Assembly: GCF_015732285.1 (NCBI RefSeq)
Contig: NZ_WIQU01000022.1
Coordinates: forward strand, 253,119 to 317,118
DNA from: Pectinatus frisingensis
GTDB lineage: Bacteria; Bacillota; Negativicutes; Selenomonadales; Selenomonadaceae
Reading direction: 5' to 3'
DNA: 64,000 nt
The notes under the pieces are model-generated. The model was not told the DNA's origin, ran no database searches, and worked only from the letters and a program-made list of their open reading frames with translations. Below, piece after piece: positions 1-8,823 of this stretch (position 1 is its first letter; every line of letters begins with the position of its first letter). Made by a program: the position numbers and the translations under genes.

Positions 1-1521
1 AAAAGTAGAGTAGCCGCGGCGGTTCAGCATGATAATTATTTGTTGTTTTTTTTGTAAAGTATCATTTATAAGTTTAACCAGCTGACGTGACATAATATGC
101 CTGTTGCCTAAATGTAACTCTTCACGCATATCTACACAATTTATTTGTGGCAAGGGTTTATTGTCGATGCGATGCGGCATAGTCAGTAATTTATATGTAC
201 CGTTGCAGGCTGAAAAATAGCTTTCCATTGATGGAGTGGCACTTCCTAAAATAAGAACGGCATTATATAATTGTGACATTTTACGGGCAATATCGCGCGT
301 GTGATAACGTGGTGATTCATCCTGTTTATATGAAGCGTCATGTTCCTCATCCATGACGATAAGTCCCAGATCGAGAAATGGTGCAAATATAGCTGAACGG
401 GCACCAATTATAATTTTTGCACTATTAGTGCGTATTCGCACAAATGCATCGTTACGTTCATTTACTGTAAGCCGGCTGTGGATTACAACGACAGAGGAAG
501 AAAAATATTTTTTAAGGGAAATAACTAATTGACCTGTTAGTACGATTTCAGGTACAAGAATTAAGGCCTGTCTATTTTGCAGCAAAACTTTTCGGGCAGT
601 TTCAATGTAGATTTGTGTTTTACCGCTGCCGGTAACTCCATGCAGCAAGAAAGTATGCGGTTGATTTTTATCTATATATGGTATTATTTCTGCCATTGCA
701 GCGTTTTGCCCGGCTGTCAGATGTACAAAAGGATTGTTGGCAGGATTGACATGGTCATAGCTGTCACGAAAAGTACGCTGTTTGGTAATGGTAATATAGT
801 TATTGTCGCTCAGAGTCTTTATAATACTGCGTGAGAAACCCTGCTTGTTAAGTTCATTGATACTGTAAAGATGATCATCAGATAAAAATTCTAACAATTT
901 TTTTTGAGATTTTTTTCGTGTCATATTGTCCAATAAAGTTTGGTTGACTATATTTTTATTTATTCGGACATAAGAGGTATAAATTTTATTTGAGCGGTTT
1001 TTGTAAATATAATTTTTGAATATGATTTTATTATCCAATAGTTCTTTTAATAGTGCGATGCTGTCGAATTTACAAAAATCCTGGATCTGTTTTAAGCTGC
1101 AGTTTGGATTTTTCAATATAAAATTATAAATAGATTGCCCACTTGCCGATAAAGAGGCTGTTGTGGGTATTGCCTGATAACTACTGTTGATTTTTATACT
1201 ATTTTTCCCAGGAATAAAAAGACGGAGTGCTTCCCCTAATGAACAAAGATAAAAGTCAGCGATAAAATGGGCCGTTGACATGATTTTATCAGTAAAATAT
1301 GGTTCAATATCAATAGAATCGATTATTTCTTTTAAAGTGTGGTCAGTTTGGTCAACAGTTGTTATACGGACAATGAATCCTTCCATTTTTCTCGCACCAA
1401 ATGGTACTATGACACGGCATCCGGTTTTTAGAAAATTTAAGTTTTCCGGAATGATATAAGTATAACTGGTAGCGATGGTTTTTACTGGTATATTTATAAA
1501 TACATCTGCTAATAATTTCAT
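1..1521 (-). CDS. priA: Primosomal protein N' (PriA helicase), C-terminal part cut by window edge
   Basis: PriA is the superfamily 2 DNA helicase that reloads the replisome at stalled forks. The frame is open from an ATG at 1521 to position 1, giving 507 residues, so the last third (zinc-binding and C-terminal helicase parts) lies outside. Seen in it: an N-terminal 3'-BD-like domain (MKLLADVF..., PFGARKMEGFIV), a Walker A motif GVTGSGKT near residues 300-310, the GARSAIFAPF segment followed by the DEEHD box, and the LNRRGY motif at the edge. A GTGGTGAT site precedes the ATG, and an extended -10 (TGATATAAT, plus-strand 1537-1545) lies just upstream, perhaps its own start of transcription. In Bacillus it directly follows coaBC; here metK lies between. 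Confidence 0.95.
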   Translation of the reverse strand, partial: MKLLADVFINIPVKTIATSYTYIIPENLNFLKTGCRVIVPFGARKMEGFIVRITTVDQTDHTLKEIIDSIDIEPYFTDKIMSTAHFIADFYLCSLGEALRLFIPGKNSIKINSSYQAIPTTASLSASGQSIYNFILKNPNCSLKQIQDFCKFDSIALLKELLDNKIIFKNYIYKNRSNKIYTSYVRINKNIVNQTLLDNMTRKKSQKKLLEFLSDDHLYSINELNKQGFSRSIIKTLSDNNYITITKQRTFRDSYDHVNPANNPFVHLTAGQNAAMAEIIPYIDKNQPHTFLLHGVTGSGKTQIYIETARKVLLQNRQALILVPEIVLTGQLVISLKKYFSSSVVVIHSRLTVNERNDAFVRIRTNSAKIIIGARSAIFAPFLDLGLIVMDEEHDASYKQDESPRYHTRDIARKMSQLYNAVLILGSATPSMESYFSACNGTYKLLTMPHRIDNKPLPQINCVDMREELHLGNRHIMSRQLVKLINDTLQKKQQIIIMLNRRGYSTF

Positions 1522-1760
1522 AAAATCACCACTTTAATTATATCATATAAGCAAAAGAAATTTTACTTCTCAATAAAATATGGAGCTGCCGCGCGAATTA
1601 CATTGACATTACAAAAATATATTCCGCTGCCGCTGCGCAATCAACCATCTTTTTGAGGACGGATAAGACGGCACGTTGTATATTTATGAATGAAAATATT
1701 TACGTGTGACAACCCCATGAATAGAATTTACAATGATTTTAAATAATAAAAAAATCGGAT
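1522..1760. other. Intergenic region between metK and priA, no gene recognised
   Basis: This 239-base gap holds no convincing reading frame and no clear intrinsic terminator for metK. It contains a patch (about 1590-1680) richer in G+C than its surroundings, with the word gctgccgc present twice (near 1585 and 1627) flanking an AT-rich centre. It may be a weak structured element or gene debris. Confidence 0.4.
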
Positions 1761-2951
1761 TTATATACCGGCTTCTTGCTTTAAAAGAGCTGCTTTATCG
1801 ATGTGTTCCCAAGGTAAATCGATATCAGTGCGGCCAAAATGACCATATGCTGCGGTTTGGGCATAGATTGGGCGGCATAGATCAAGCATTTTTATTATGC
1901 CGGCAGGCCGCAAGTCAAAATGTTTTTTGATCAATTGAATGATTTTTTCTTCATCGATCTTACCCGTTCCAAAGGTGTCGACCATTATTGATACCGGGTG
2001 GGCAACACCGATAGCATAAGCTAGTTGTATTTCGCATTTGTCAGCAAGACCGGCAGCCACAATATTCTTGGCTACATAACGGGCTGCATAGGATGCGGAA
2101 CGATCAACTTTTGTTGGATCTTTACCTGAAAATGCACCGCCGCCGTGTCGTGCCATACCACCATAAGTGTCAACAATAATTTTCCGGCCGGTTAGTCCGC
2201 AGTCTCCCTGCGGCCCGCCGATGACAAATTTTCCGGTGGGATTTATATAATATTTGGTGTTTTCATCGACCATATCAGCAGGAATAATGGGAGTAATAAC
2301 TTTTTCCCTGATATCTTTCTCGATAGTTGACAGTGAGACATTGGCATCATGCTGAGTAGATACTACAATAGCTTCTATATGAACTGGTTTACCGTTTTCA
2401 TAGGCCACAGTTACTTGAGTCTTTCCGTCAGGCCGTAAATAAGGTATTTCATTATTTTTGCGTACTTCGGTCAGACGACGAGACAAACGATGCGCCATAG
2501 CAATAGGAAACGGCATATATTCCGGTGTTTCATTACTGGCATAACCAAACATCATACCTTGGTCACCGGCACCGATGGCATCTTCTTCGGACATATCACC
2601 ATTTTTGGCTTCAAGTGCTTTGTCAACACCTAAAGCAATATCGGGAGATTGTTCATCAATGGACACAGAAATACCGCAGGTAGAAGCATCAAAACCGAAC
2701 TTAGCTCTGGTATAACCGATACTTTTGATTTTTTCGCGAACGATTTTAGGAATATCGACATAACAATTAGTGGATATTTCACCGGCTACATGAACCTGAC
2801 CGGTCGTTATTAATGTTTCGCAGGCTACGCGGCCATGTGGATCCTGGGCTAAAATAGCATCCAGAATACTATCGGAAATTTGGTCGGCAATTTTATCCGG
2901 GTGGCCTTCGGTGACCGATTCTGAAGTAAAAAGTACACGTTTTTGAGCCAT
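1761..2951 (-). CDS. metK: S-adenosylmethionine synthetase (MetK)
   Basis: MetK makes S-adenosylmethionine from methionine and ATP in the cytoplasm. The 396-residue product has the family length and signatures: [12 protein letters not shown] near the N terminus, [12 protein letters not shown] in the middle and the [16 protein letters not shown] phosphate-binding loop. The frame is open 10 codons further upstream, but the ATG at 2951 is preceded by GGAGG at the right distance and gives the usual [16 protein letters not shown] start. It stands alone as a transcription unit behind its own promoter and a SAM-I riboswitch, so it should be shut off when SAM is plentiful. It interrupts the coaBC-priA pair that is adjacent in Bacillus. 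Confidence 0.97.
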   Translation of the reverse strand: MAQKRVLFTSESVTEGHPDKIADQISDSILDAILAQDPHGRVACETLITTGQVHVAGEISTNCYVDIPKIVREKIKSIGYTRAKFGFDASTCGISVSIDEQSPDIALGVDKALEAKNGDMSEEDAIGAGDQGMMFGYASNETPEYMPFPIAMAHRLSRRLTEVRKNNEIPYLRPDGKTQVTVAYENGKPVHIEAIVVSTQHDANVSLSTIEKDIREKVITPIIPADMVDENTKYYINPTGKFVIGGPQGDCGLTGRKIIVDTYGGMARHGGGAFSGKDPTKVDRSASYAARYVAKNIVAAGLADKCEIQLAYAIGVAHPVSIMVDTFGTGKIDEEKIIQLIKKHFDLRPAGIIKMLDLCRPIYAQTAAYGHFGRTDIDLPWEHIDKAALLKQEAGI

Positions 2952-2982
2952 ATTTTTCCTCCACATATTAAAAATTAGCAAA

Positions 2983-3008
2983 TAAAAAAGCTCTCAATCG
3001 TGAGAGCT
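2983..3008 (-). terminator. Riboswitch expression platform terminator upstream of metK
   Basis: On the minus strand the 8-bp stem AGCTCTCA / TGAGAGCT with a 4-base loop is followed by six T. Its 5' arm (CTCTCA) can pair instead with the TGAGAG just after the riboswitch P1 helix, giving the alternative antiterminator expected for a SAM-off switch. Confidence 0.88.
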
Positions 3009-3017
3009 GAAAATACA

Positions 3018-3125
3018 TACTCTCATCTCATAGGTAAAACCTAAAGGAATTAGCACCGTTTGATAAAATCAATGGTTGCCGCAGCTTCACAGGGCCAGTC
3101 CCTCCACTGCTCTCGATGAGTTCGA
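3018..3125 (-). promoter_or_regulatory. SAM-I (S-box) riboswitch aptamer controlling metK
   Basis: Read on the minus strand, the leader has the S-box core in order: CTCATC (P1 5' arm, 3115-3120), GAGAGCAGTGGAGGGACTGG, CCCTGTGAAGCTGCGGCAACC, then GGTGCTAATTCC, closing with GATGAG (P1 3' arm, 3022-3027). This is established knowledge for the SAM-I class, which binds S-adenosylmethionine and stabilises P1, freeing the downstream terminator. It sits between a strong promoter and metK. Confidence 0.95.
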
Positions 3126-3143
3126 TATTTATTTGTTAAACTA

Positions 3144-3172
3144 ATAATACATTACCTGATAATAAATGTCAA
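3144..3172 (-). promoter_or_regulatory. Sigma-A type promoter of the metK riboswitch transcript
   Basis: Minus strand: TTGACA (3167-3172), exactly 17 bases, then TATTAT (3144-3149). Transcription would start near 3137, about 15 bases before the aptamer. The -35 hexamer lies just past the coaBC stop codon. Confidence 0.8.
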
Positions 3173-3178
3173 CTGAAT

Positions 3179-4381
3179 TTATTTCCTTAAATTCCGGATC
3201 TTGTCGATGATTATTGCGGCCAATGCTTTTTTTGACATAAGTGGAATATCTTCGACAGCAGCATTACGAGTTATTATTTTTACCATATTAGTATCATAAT
3301 TAAATCCGACATTTTTTTGACTTACATCATTCGCAATAATCATGTCAAGATTTTTACGCTGTAATTTTTCTTTGGCAAAAGTCAGCAGGTTTTGTGTTTC
3401 GGCAGCAAAACCCACTAAAATCTGTTCGGTGGATTTTCTTTTGCCCAGCGCGGATAAAATATCAGGATTTTTTACCAGATCAAGAGTAAACGCTTCCGTG
3501 GTCTTTTTTATTTTTTGGCCGGCAATTTTTTTTACACGGTAATCAGACACAGCTGCAGCCATGATTACAACGTCACTGGCCGCAAAAATGGTATCGACAT
3601 ATTCTTGCATTTGACATGCTGTTTCTACTTTTATAAACTTGATTCCCGCAGGCGCGTTAAGAGATGTCGGACCACTGACAAGTGTAACTGACGCACCGCG
3701 TCTGGCTGCTTCTTCAGCCAGCGCGTAACCCATTTTTCCGCTGGAACGATTGCCAATATAACGCACGGGATCAATTGCTTCCCTGGTTCCGCCGGCAGTA
3801 ATTAAGATACGTTTTCCTTTTAGATCCTGTACCTGTGCAGTATAATTTGTAATTTCTTCAACGAGTACAGCAGGATCGGGTAATCGCCCAATGCCATTGG
3901 TACCGCAGGCCAGATGACCAGTATCCGGAGTTATTATATGATAACCGCTTAACTGCTGCAGTGTCTGCAGATTACGCTGCAAAATGGGATTAATATACAT
4001 GTTGCTGTTCATTGCCGGAGCTATGAATACCGGTGCCGTTGTTGCCATAATTGTCGTAGAAAGCATATCATCAGCAATGCCGGATGCCAGTTTGCCGATA
4101 ATGTCAGCCGTTGCCGGAGCGAGCAATACGACATCAGCTTTTTTGGCTAAAGCAATATGTTCTACATTCCAATTATGCACTTTTTCCCACATATCACTGC
4201 TGACAGGATTACCGGTTATTTCTTGAAAAGTCAGCGGTGTGATGAATTTTGTTGCTGCCTGTGTCATGATAACATCAACATTTGCATCGAGTTTACGCAG
4301 CCGGCTTGCGATTTCTACTGCCTTATAGGCTGCTATTCCGCCGCAAACACCCAACAAAATATTTTTATTTGCCAACATCAT
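3179..4381 (-). CDS. coaBC: Bifunctional CoaBC (phosphopantothenoylcysteine decarboxylase / synthetase)
   Basis: The enzyme joins phosphopantothenate to cysteine (CoaB) and decarboxylates the product (CoaC) in coenzyme A synthesis. The 400-residue protein has the CoaC part first: the flavin-binding GGIAAYKA, the catalytic histidine in [10 protein letters not shown], the PAMNSNMY motif and the [11 protein letters not shown] substrate-clamp cysteine. The CoaB part follows with [21 protein letters not shown] and the lysine-rich [10 protein letters not shown] segment. Two ATG codons stand in tandem (4381 and 4378); the rpoZ stop overlaps them (ATGA), so translation is probably coupled. Order rpoZ-coaBC matches Bacillus. 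Confidence 0.96.
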   Translation of the reverse strand: MMLANKNILLGVCGGIAAYKAVEIASRLRKLDANVDVIMTQAATKFITPLTFQEITGNPVSSDMWEKVHNWNVEHIALAKKADVVLLAPATADIIGKLASGIADDMLSTTIMATTAPVFIAPAMNSNMYINPILQRNLQTLQQLSGYHIITPDTGHLACGTNGIGRLPDPAVLVEEITNYTAQVQDLKGKRILITAGGTREAIDPVRYIGNRSSGKMGYALAEEAARRGASVTLVSGPTSLNAPAGIKFIKVETACQMQEYVDTIFAASDVVIMAAAVSDYRVKKIAGQKIKKTTEAFTLDLVKNPDILSALGKRKSTEQILVGFAAETQNLLTFAKEKLQRKNLDMIIANDVSQKNVGFNYDTNMVKIITRNAAVEDIPLMSKKALAAIIIDKIRNLRK

Positions 4382-4590
4382 TTTATTCCGTTTTTCGTTC
4401 GCTGAAAGGTAATCTTGTTTTCAGCGACTTCTTCAAGTGCATTAGTTACATTTTTGGTTGAAACCTTGGCAGCTCTTACTTTGGAACCATCCAATATTTG
4501 ACGGGCCCGTTTTGACGCCAGCACAACAAGCGTATATTTGCTGTCGACTTTAGGCATCAATTCATCAAGTGACGGATTTACTATATCCAT
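4378..4590 (-). CDS. rpoZ: RNA polymerase omega subunit
   Basis: Omega helps assemble and stabilise RNA polymerase by gripping the beta' subunit. The 70-residue product shows the conserved pattern [28 protein letters not shown] and an N-terminal DIVNPS stretch typical of the short Firmicutes form. A GGGAGA ribosome site sits inside the end of gmk, 2 bases before which gmk stops, and the stop codon overlaps the coaBC start. The tight packing shows it is an inner gene of the yicC-coaBC operon. Confidence 0.95.
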   Translation of the reverse strand: MDIVNPSLDELMPKVDSKYTLVVLASKRARQILDGSKVRAAKVSTKNVTNALEEVAENKITFQRTKNGIK

Positions 4591-4592
4591 TA

Positions 4593-5207
4593 TTATATCT
4601 CCCTGTTTTTAATTTTATTAATGATTTCCAGATTACGTCCAGTACGGCATCGTTCGGCAACGACTATGGCGTTGAGTTGATTGACAGCCCGACTGAGGTT
4701 TCTGTTAACAATAACATAATTATAGTGGGTACCCAAAGCTATTTCTTGTGCAGCGGCATCAAGTCGTCTTTTTATTACCGCTTCAGTTTCAGTGCCGCGC
4801 CGACGGATTCGTTTTTCCAATTCATCAAGTGACGGTGGTAATAAAAAGATATATATGCCGTCGGCGACCTGTTTCATGACGTTGAGTGCCCCCTGTGTAT
4901 CTATTTCCAGCAACACATCTTTTCCTTGTAAGCGCAGCTCGTCAATTTTTTCAGACGGAGTTCCATAATAATTACCATATACATTAGCCCATTCCAGAAG
5001 TTCATTTTCTTCTATCATTTTTTCAAAATCAACTTTTGATAAAAACCAGTATTCCCGTCCGTTGATCTCGTGTGGACGTGGCCTGCGGGTCGTTGCCGAT
5101 ACAGAATAAAATATATTTTTGTTCATCGTTAAAAGTTTTTTACAGACAGTGCCCTTTCCCGTACCGGACGGTCCCGATATAACTATTAAATTTCCTCTGT
5201 TGGGCAT
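4593..5207 (-). CDS. gmk: Guanylate kinase
   Basis: Gmk phosphorylates GMP (and dGMP) to GDP with ATP. The 204-residue protein has the P-loop [12 protein letters not shown] at residues 9-20, the GMP-binding [18 protein letters not shown] region, and the lid segment [17 protein letters not shown]. The length is standard for the family. It starts 1 base after the remA stop; the nearest Shine-Dalgarno-like AAAGG lies about 14 bases upstream within remA, so coupling to remA translation is likely. Neighbours remA and rpoZ are the same as in Bacillus. Confidence 0.96.
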   Translation of the reverse strand: MPNRGNLIVISGPSGTGKGTVCKKLLTMNKNIFYSVSATTRRPRPHEINGREYWFLSKVDFEKMIEENELLEWANVYGNYYGTPSEKIDELRLQGKDVLLEIDTQGALNVMKQVADGIYIFLLPPSLDELEKRIRRRGTETEAVIKRRLDAAAQEIALGTHYNYVIVNRNLSRAVNQLNAIVVAERCRTGRNLEIINKIKNREI

Positions 5208-5208
5208 C

Positions 5209-5481
5209 TTATTTATCTTTATCCTTTGCTATTTCATCATTATCATCAATTATGCGATTGGCGACTGTTTCCGGTTGAATAGCCGATAAAATAACATGGT
5301 CACTATCAACTATTATAACAGCCCGTGTACGCCGTCCATATGTAGCATCAATTAACTGACCATTTTCCCGTGCTTCTTGGATAATGCGCTTGATTGGAGC
5401 TGATTCGGGACTGACAATGGCAATGACTCGATTAGCGGATACAATATTGCCGAACCCGATATTAATTAATTTAATATTCAT
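5209..5481 (-). CDS. remA: RemA/DUF370 family DNA-binding regulator
   Basis: RemA in Bacillus is a ring-forming DNA-binding protein that activates biofilm matrix and osmoprotection genes. The 90-residue product contains the family core [35 protein letters not shown] and [16 protein letters not shown], with the arginines used for DNA contact. The frame is open 13 codons further up, but the ATG at 5481 gives the conserved N terminus and has AGAAAGG upstream. Its place between yicC and gmk is conserved in Firmicutes. The Bacillus function need not hold unchanged here. Confidence 0.92.
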   Translation of the reverse strand: MNIKLINIGFGNIVSANRVIAIVSPESAPIKRIIQEARENGQLIDATYGRRTRAVIIVDSDHVILSAIQPETVANRIIDDNDEIAKDKDK

Positions 5482-5530
5482 ATAAAACGCAGCCTTTCTG
5501 TAAAATAAGCTGTTGTGCAACGATGCCGGC

Positions 5531-6451
5531 TTATTCTATATTCTGTATTTGTTCGCGGATTTTTTCGATTTCACCTTTTACGTCTACGACAAGTTGTCCC
5601 GCTTGAGCGGAATTGGCTTTTGATGCTATTGTATTTATTTCCCGATTCATTTCCTGGACGATGAAGTCCAGTTTTCTGCCGATGCTGCCGCCAGTGCTTA
5701 ATGTTTGCTCAAACTGCTGCAAATGGCTTTGTAATCTGGTTGTCTCTTCGGTGTAATTTGTTTTTTCAGCATAAATAGCGGTTTCCTGAATAATACGTGT
5801 CTGATCGATATCGTTGGCGTTTAAATATTCACCTAAAGTTGTGACCAGATTTTGCCGGTACTTTTCAATTATTGAAGGAGCCAAATCACACAGCAGTGTA
5901 ACTTTATCGCGGATGATGGCAAGTCGGTACAATATATCACTGCAAAGGTTTTTTCCTTCGGTAGTTTTCATTTCGATGAATAAAGTCAATGCTTTGCCAA
6001 GTGTATTGATAAAGTCATCTTTAATTTCAGCAACAGTCGGTAATATATCCTCCTTTGTTAAAATACCGGGATAAACTGACAATGCAATAAGATCATTAGA
6101 AGAAAAATTGTACTGCGTCGGTTGACACAATGTACGGGCAATTTCATCAAGGGCTTTTTTGTAAGCAAGCAGTAAGTTTTTGTCTACTTTTATTATGCTG
6201 TTAGTGCCGCTGGTATCGGTGAAATTAACATATACATCAATTTTACCCCGCAGTGAATATTTATTCAGATAATCGTTGATAATTACTTCTAAAGCCCGCA
6301 GGCCGGGGGGCAAATGAGCGGCAACATCCTTATATCGATTATTAACAGATTTTATTTCTACACTTATCGTGTAATTATTTTTATTGCACACAGCTGTACC
6401 AAAGCCGGTCATACTTCGTACCGCTGAATTTTTGGCTGTTAGTTTATCCAC
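5531..6451 (-). CDS. yicC: YicC family endoribonuclease
   Basis: The YicC/YloC family (N-terminal YicC domain, C-terminal DUF1732) comprises RNA-degrading proteins known from E. coli and Bacillus. The product of about 306 residues has the hallmark RSMTGFG near its start, [13 protein letters not shown], and the C-terminal [24 protein letters not shown] motif. The start is uncertain: a GTG at 6451 has GAAGG at good spacing and is preferred; a TTG at 6469 is also possible but has no site. Either way the gene overlaps the end of dapF (stop at 6444), which points to translational coupling. Confidence 0.92.
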   Translation of the reverse strand: MDKLTAKNSAVRSMTGFGTAVCNKNNYTISVEIKSVNNRYKDVAAHLPPGLRALEVIINDYLNKYSLRGKIDVYVNFTDTSGTNSIIKVDKNLLLAYKKALDEIARTLCQPTQYNFSSNDLIALSVYPGILTKEDILPTVAEIKDDFINTLGKALTLFIEMKTTEGKNLCSDILYRLAIIRDKVTLLCDLAPSIIEKYRQNLVTTLGEYLNANDIDQTRIIQETAIYAEKTNYTEETTRLQSHLQQFEQTLSTGGSIGRKLDFIVQEMNREINTIASKANSAQAGQLVVDVKGEIEKIREQIQNIE

Positions 6452-7289
6452 TGTAATATATACCTTCAAATACTTTTTTTGTCGGACCGGTCATATAGAT
6501 ATTATTATCATCTTTATTCCACTCGATGGAAAGCAGACCGCCATCGAGTTTAATAGCGGCTTTTCTGTCAGTCAGATCGTTTAATACCGCTGCTGTCAGA
6601 CTGGCACAGGCGCCGGTGCCACACGCTAAAGTGATGGCAGCGCCGCGTTCCCAAACGCGCATGCGCATGTGTGACCGATCAATGACCTGAACAAATTCTA
6701 CATTGGTCTTATTGGGAAAAATTTTATACTTTTCCAGTATCGGTCCCCATTTGCTTATGTTTATCGAACTCATGTCATTGACAAAGATAACACAATGAGG
6801 ATTGCCCATGGATACACAGGTCATTTTGAACTGATGGTCTTGTATCTTTAATGGCTGCGCGATAACGGCAAAGCCGTCGAAACCATGCACAGGAATTTTT
6901 TCACCTTCTAAAACTGGCTGTCCCATATTGACACAGACAGAGTTTTCGTTTTTTTCATCAATGACCAGGCGTGGTTTTATTGTACCGGCTTTAGTTTCTA
7001 CGGTAAATTCCTCTTTATTGGTAAGGCCTGTTTCGTAAACGTAACGGGCAAAACATCTGATACCGTTACCGCACATTTCAGCTTCCGAACCGTCAGAATT
7101 AAAAATACGCATACAAAAATCACATTTATCGGAAGGAAGAATAAAAATGACACCGTCTGCACCAATGCCAAAATTTCTGTCACAGATTGCAATAGCGGCA
7201 GAACGAATAGTCTGCCAGTCTTCTGTAAAACCATTGACAAGAACAAAGTCATTACCGCAGCCGTGCCATTTAGAAAATTTAAATTGCAT
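6444..7289 (-). CDS. dapF: Diaminopimelate epimerase
   Basis: DapF converts LL- to meso-diaminopimelate, the peptidoglycan cross-linker and lysine precursor. Both catalytic cysteines are visible in their motifs: EMCGNGIRCFARY (first half) and LACGTGACAS (second half). Length (281 residues) is normal. The ATG at 7289 is preceded by GGAGG. It sits between hisD (96 bases upstream) and yicC (overlapping). Confidence 0.97.
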   Translation of the reverse strand: MQFKFSKWHGCGNDFVLVNGFTEDWQTIRSAAIAICDRNFGIGADGVIFILPSDKCDFCMRIFNSDGSEAEMCGNGIRCFARYVYETGLTNKEEFTVETKAGTIKPRLVIDEKNENSVCVNMGQPVLEGEKIPVHGFDGFAVIAQPLKIQDHQFKMTCVSMGNPHCVIFVNDMSSINISKWGPILEKYKIFPNKTNVEFVQVIDRSHMRMRVWERGAAITLACGTGACASLTAAVLNDLTDRKAAIKLDGGLLSIEWNKDDNNIYMTGPTKKVFEGIYYSG

Positions 7290-7385
7290 AGTAGATCCTC
7301 CTACACCTATAGCTATATAAATTAATTGTAATATTTATTTTGACTTAATGCAACCTATACGGAATAAAAGAAAATATAATATGAG

Positions 7386-8648
7386 TTATTTTAGTCTTAT
7401 GGCTACGGATTCCTTATGGGCAGCAAGTCCCTCGGTTTCTGCAAGGTTCATGCAAGCTTCTGCAAGATTTTCACAGCCTTGGTGTGTTATATGCTGGTAG
7501 AAGGAAGTTTTTATAAAAGTCCCAACGTAGACGCCATTTGAATAACGGGCTGTCCCCATAGTAGGCAGGGTATGATTAGTTCCGGAACAATAATCACCAA
7601 AGGCTACCGGTGTATATTCACCAATAAACAGTGAGCCGTAGTTTTTAAGTCGTTCACTGATTTTCAGGCTGTCTCTGGTCTGTACTTCAAGATGTTCCGG
7701 GGCAGCCTTATTTGCAGCCGTGACCATTTCCATTTCATCAGTGGCTAATAAAATAGTTCCATTATCCTGCCATGCTTTATAAGCCAGACTGCCTGTAGGT
7801 AATTTTTGTGAAAAATCAAGTATTTTTTGAGATACAATAGCTGCGTAATTACGATCAGTGGTTATTAAAGCAGCCTTGGCCCGTGGGTCATGTTCACACT
7901 GTGCCAGAATATCCATTGCCGTATAATCCGGATTGGTTGTTCCATCGGAAATTATCAGCACTTCACTGGGCCCAGCTAAACTATCGATGCCGACGTCACC
8001 CAAAACCTGCCGTTTAGCCTCGGTGACGTATTGGTTACCAGGACCCACAATCATATCGACGGGGGGAATACTTTGCGTACCATAGGCTAATGCTGCTATG
8101 GCCTGGGCTCCGCCGGCACAATAAATTTCATCGACCCCGGCTATATCCATCGCAACTAATACGGCAGGATGAATTGTTCCGTATTTTTTTGCTGCCGGAC
8201 TGACAGCGGCGATTCTTTTAACTCCTGCTGTTTTAGCGGGAATGGCTAGCATTAGTGCTGTGCTGGGCAGTGGATAACGGCCGCCCGGTACATATGTACC
8301 GCAGGATTCTACGGGTATAAGTCTGTGACCCAGGGTGACGCCTTCAATTTTGCTGGAAACCCTTAATTCCTGCATGCATGACAGTTGCTTTTCAGCATAA
8401 AAACGTATTTGTTCAGCTGCAAATTTCAGATACTTTACTGTAGAAGGTGAAACTTTATCATAGGCAGCTTTTATTTGACCGGGAACAATCTTAATGCTTT
8501 CTGGTTTTATTCCGTCAAATTTATAGCTCAAATCCTTAAGCGCCGCATCACCGGATAGTTTCACTGATTTTATTATGCTGCCGACATTATTGATAAGTTC
8601 TGCTGAGCGTTCATGTGTGTCTTGTTCGGCTGATTTTAATATTTCCAT
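7386..8648 (-). CDS. hisD: Histidinol dehydrogenase
   Basis: HisD performs the last two oxidation steps of histidine synthesis, L-histidinol to L-histidine, with NAD and zinc. The 420-residue protein shows the NAD/substrate motif VGPGNQYVTEAKRQV, the DSLAGPSEVLII stretch, the zinc-binding QCEHDP and the catalytic APEHLEVQT. An upstream in-frame ATG at 8657 lies too close to the GAGGA site; the ATG at 8648 is 9 bases away and gives MEILKSAEQD. No other histidine genes are near, so it is split from the rest of the pathway. A good promoter lies at 8683-8711. Confidence 0.96.
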   Translation of the reverse strand: MEILKSAEQDTHERSAELINNVGSIIKSVKLSGDAALKDLSYKFDGIKPESIKIVPGQIKAAYDKVSPSTVKYLKFAAEQIRFYAEKQLSCMQELRVSSKIEGVTLGHRLIPVESCGTYVPGGRYPLPSTALMLAIPAKTAGVKRIAAVSPAAKKYGTIHPAVLVAMDIAGVDEIYCAGGAQAIAALAYGTQSIPPVDMIVGPGNQYVTEAKRQVLGDVGIDSLAGPSEVLIISDGTTNPDYTAMDILAQCEHDPRAKAALITTDRNYAAIVSQKILDFSQKLPTGSLAYKAWQDNGTILLATDEMEMVTAANKAAPEHLEVQTRDSLKISERLKNYGSLFIGEYTPVAFGDYCSGTNHTLPTMGTARYSNGVYVGTFIKTSFYQHITHQGCENLAEACMNLAETEGLAAHKESVAIRLK

Positions 8649-8682
8649 TTTTATCATTCCTCTTTTATATACTTACCTTAGT

Positions 8683-8711
8683 ATTGTAACGTTGACAAGG
8701 GATTATTGCAA
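8683..8711 (-). promoter_or_regulatory. Sigma-A type promoter for hisD
   Basis: Minus strand: TTGCAA (8706-8711), 17-base spacer, TACAAT (8683-8688). It would start transcription near 8676, giving a leader of about 28 bases before hisD. It is divergent to the rqcH promoter. Confidence 0.6.
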
Positions 8712-8748
8712 TATCACCTGCAGTAATATAATATTCAATTGGATATGT

Positions 8749-8777
8749 TTGACCGTGGGACCGGTAGATGATATACT
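8749..8777 (+). promoter_or_regulatory. Sigma-A type promoter for rqcH
   Basis: TTGACC (8749-8754), 17 bases, TATACT (8772-8777), with TGA just before the -10 (extended -10). The predicted start near 8784 leaves a 40-base leader. Confidence 0.68.
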
Positions 8778-8823
8778 CAGTCTATTATTTTAGCGGTCAT
8801 TGTTAGAAATGGGGTAATATGAC

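Noticed and set aside
577-834. 85-codon plus-strand frame opposite priA
   Set aside because: Complement of the PriA Walker A region; the priA frame is open across the whole stretch.
2988-3130. T-box leader before metK
   Set aside because: There is no tRNA-pairing AGGGTGGNACCGCG-type T-box motif; the core elements are those of the SAM-I riboswitch.
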